Of a stretch of DNA of 35,009 nt, positions 33,640 to 35,009 are shown in pieces. The notes below the pieces were generated by a model. That model saw only the letters and a program-made list of their open reading frames with translations, did no database searches and was not told the origin of the DNA. The number at the start of each line of letters is the position of its first letter. Within the stretch, counting starts at the first letter, position 1. A program made the translations under genes and the position numbers. Location: contig JAQSCW010000016.1 in assembly GCA_029945625.1 (NCBI GenBank), positions 1 to 35,009 on the forward strand, given 5' to 3'. This stretch comes from a bacterium (GTDB lineage: Bacteria > Bacteroidota > Bacteroidia > B-17B0 > Aurantibacillaceae).

Positions 33640-33933
33640 TTGAGAATTATTGCAAAAAAGGCGCTTCGAGACTTTTGGATAAAACACAATGACTGTGAAT
33701 CACAGTTAAAATTATGGTATCACGAAGTTCATCTGGCGAAATGGAAAGCTCCAAATCAAATTAAACGAGAGTTTCCCACTGCCAGTTTTCTTCAAGACAA
33801 TAGAGTTGTGTTTAACATAAAGGGGAATGATTACAGACTCGTTGTTAAGATAAATTACGACTACAGCTTAGTTTGGATTCGATTTATTGGAACTCACAAG
33901 CAATATGATAAAATTAATGCAAAAACAATTTAA
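33640..33933 (+). CDS. higB: HigB-type toxin (RelE/ParE-like mRNA interferase)
   Basis: 97 aa. Family pattern visible throughout: IIAKKALRDFWIKHNDCE at the start, LKLWYHEVHLAKWKAP, then VVFNIKGNDYRLVVKINYDY and VWIRFIGTHKQYDKINAKTI at the end. HigB toxins bind the ribosome and cut mRNA during translation; HigA represses the operon and blocks the toxin. TTG at 33640 is the likely start, as it gives the family's usual first residues (MRIIAKK) and no ATG fits. The toxin precedes the antitoxin, as in all higBA loci; the next start is 1 bp after the stop. Confidence 0.9.
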   Translation: MRIIAKKALRDFWIKHNDCESQLKLWYHEVHLAKWKAPNQIKREFPTASFLQDNRVVFNIKGNDYRLVVKINYDYSLVWIRFIGTHKQYDKINAKTI

Positions 33934-33934
33934 C

Positions 33935-34291
33935 ATGCAACATAAAGTAATTAAAACCGAAAAGGATTATAAAATGTCATTAACGCGCCTCGAGAAAATA
34001 TTCGACGCCAAAAAAGGAACTAATGAAGGGGATGAGTTAGAATTACTTTCCCTGCTAATTGACAAATATGAATTAGAAAAATATCCTATTGACTTCCCGG
34101 ATCCAATTGCCGCCATAAAATTCAGAATGGAGCAACTAGGCTTTAAACAAAAAGATCTTGCCGGTGCACTCGGACTTAAAAGCCGAGTAAGTGAAATTTT
34201 AAATAAGAAACGAAAGCTTACTTTAGACATGATTAGAAAACTTAGCGAAACCTTAAGTATTCCTACCGAAGTGCTTGTAAGAGATTATTAA
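33935..34291 (+). CDS. higA: HigA family antitoxin with helix-turn-helix domain
   Basis: 118 aa from ATG at 33935, 1 bp after the higB stop; a longer frame starting inside higB at 33887 is possible but not needed. The N-terminal half has LTRLEKIFDAKKGTNEGDEL and the family's YPIDFPDPIAAIKFRMEQLG. The helix-turn-helix follows (about 70-115): KQKDLAGALGLKSRVSEILN, then KKRKLTLDMIRKLSETLSIP. This is the Xre-type HigA fold, which binds DNA at its own promoter. Confidence 0.92.
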   Translation: MQHKVIKTEKDYKMSLTRLEKIFDAKKGTNEGDELELLSLLIDKYELEKYPIDFPDPIAAIKFRMEQLGFKQKDLAGALGLKSRVSEILNKKRKLTLDMIRKLSETLSIPTEVLVRDY

Positions 34292-34309
34292 AGCGGCTAA
34301 TGCTAACAA

Positions 34310-34357
34310 AGCATAGAAACCAGGCGGATAGGTGTACATGCACCGTCAATTTATGCT
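34310..34357 (+). other. Imperfect hairpin after higA
   Basis: AGCATA (34310-34315) pairs with TATGCT (34352-34357); inside, GGTG (34331-34334) pairs with CACC (34341-34344), with bulges between. ATGCTAAC occurs on both sides (34300-34307 and 34353-34360). Without a T-run it is not a standard terminator. Confidence 0.4.
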
Positions 34358-34491
34358 AACGTTCTTCATCCCAGGCAGTGGCACTGAACCAAAGGGTAAC
34401 AGAGCCTTCAGGGAATCTTTTGGAGAATCAACATTTCATAGAGCTTTACCGCTGATATAATTCAATTTCAGGCCTTACCCATATTTATCAA

Positions 34492-34597
34492 AATTATGCG
34501 GAATATAAAAATGATTCAATTGTAAACCCAAACTGTTGATTAGTAATATATTATAAAATTCATTTGAGTATATTTAATACAATTATGCGGAATATAA
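34492..34597. repeat. Two 17-bp direct repeats, 89 bp apart
   Basis: AATTATGCGGAATATAA occurs exactly at 34492-34508 and 34581-34597 in AT-rich DNA. Their identity stands out from the degenerate repeats nearby. Confidence 0.8.
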
Positions 34598-34698
34598 TGA
34601 GGAATATTTTTCGACCAGAAAGCCCCTCATGCTGACACCGGAGGGGGGGGTTACTACTCTATTCAATACAACCAAAGGCACATTGACCATTACTCAAG

Positions 34699-34770
34699 GC
34701 TTCGATTAACCTGCAGGCCGAAGCAAGAGCCGAAACGTCAATAGGCACGCTTCGATTAACTCAGCGGCCG
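34699..34770. repeat. Direct repeats GCTTCGATTAAC, 50 bp apart
   Basis: GCTTCGATTAAC at 34699-34710 and 34749-34760, each followed by a GC-rich GC.GGCCG. Confidence 0.75.
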
Positions 34771-34790
34771 CATCAGCATCCAGCACCTAC

Positions 34791-34843
34791 TCCGCTAGCC
34801 CTTCCCGGCAGAAGGGTACTGGTGGACCGGCCTCATAAAGTTG
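34791..34843. repeat. Intergenic repeat family 3, copy 3
   Basis: TCCGCTAGCCCTTCCCGG, GAAGGGTACTGGTGGACCGG, CCTCATAAAGTT. CCCTTC and GAAGGG can form a 6-bp stem. Confidence 0.75.
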
Positions 34844-34904
34844 AACCTTAACACCAATGATTAACGCGTAAGCAAACACAGCTACGTCTTGGTTAGTGCG
34901 GTGG

Positions 34905-34922
34905 TCCCGACGGATGTCGGGA
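34905..34922. other. Short perfect hairpin
   Basis: TCCCGAC, loop GGAT, GTCGGGA: a 7-bp stem followed by GCGA and no T-run. Probably another small intergenic repeat rather than a terminator. Confidence 0.5.
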
Positions 34923-35009
34923 GCGATTTGGTGTGAACCCGAATTTTTCGTTAAGTGGAAATTCCGCTTAAATAGGCCCCACTTCATCACTTCAAACTGA
35001 CCCCACTTG

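Larger units (their letters stand above)
34292..35009. repeat. Terminal gap with hairpin, direct repeats and repeat family 3
   Basis: 0.72 kb without a credible gene. Holds an imperfect hairpin (34310-34357), two 17-bp direct repeats (34492 and 34581), two copies of GCTTCGATTAAC (34699 and 34749), family 3 copy 3 (34791-34843) and a 7-bp hairpin (34905-34922). Confidence 0.65.

Noticed and set aside
34310-34357. Hairpin considered as an integron attC site
   Set aside because: The outer GTTRRRY partner of the RYYYAAC-like side is missing and no integron integrase is present.
34787-34990. 67-codon minus-strand frame at the right end
   Set aside because: Made up of repeat family 3 and a hairpin repeat; similar frames arise at the other family 3 copies.

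Overview
The window is chromosomal DNA from a member of the phylum Bacteroidota. The evidence is type IX secretion (T9SS) cargo with SprB modules, a gliding-motility-associated (CHU_C) C-terminus and a type A sorting domain, a PorP/SprF-type membrane protein, several promoters of the Bacteroidota form TAnnTTTG, a PadR-PspC pair, and dense intergenic repeats of the kind common in that phylum. Genus cannot be told from this stretch. No rRNA, tRNA, CRISPR array or complete insertion sequence was seen.

Left part (1-17.9 kb), surface-protein island: a giant SprB-repeat adhesin on the minus strand runs off the left edge (at least 1,620 codons, non-ATG start). Across a 0.76 kb gap lies a 551-aa seven-repeat SBBP beta-propeller protein with a T9SS type A tail. 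Next is a 3,098-aa adhesin with 20 Ig-like repeats, 9 repeats of a second kind, two PKD domains and a CHU_C tail, followed after 4 bp by its probable partner, a PorP/SprF-like outer-membrane protein.

Middle part (17.9-27.3 kb): a DUF3820 protein and an unnamed helical protein, then a class III polyhydroxyalkanoate (PHA) synthase split into phaC (18741-19790) and a phaE-like gene (24309-25679). These two lie on the same strand but are separated by 4.5 kb holding a toxin-antitoxin cluster (PIN protein plus a 50-aa partner, MNT nucleotidyltransferase, truncated HEPN) and a multi-pass GT-C-like membrane protein. The phaE-like gene has a clear terminator and a 33-bp dyad upstream. queG (queuosine synthesis) follows on the plus strand.

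Right part (27.3-35 kb): a PspC-domain membrane protein and its PadR regulator, separated by repeat DNA; a small secreted protein; a TerC-family transporter; a second PIN plus small-partner pair paralogous to the first; and a higBA module. The gaps are filled by several dispersed repeat families, some able to fold into conserved hairpins.

The most promising little-described items are the two paralogous PIN/small-protein pairs with a shared partner motif (FDAV..MR..RDK.S), two structured intergenic repeat families whose stems differ in sequence but keep pairing, the dyad upstream of the phaE-like gene that shares a core with the TerC promoter region, and unusual modules (cysteine exchange, poly-aspartate insert) in the SprB-type adhesin.
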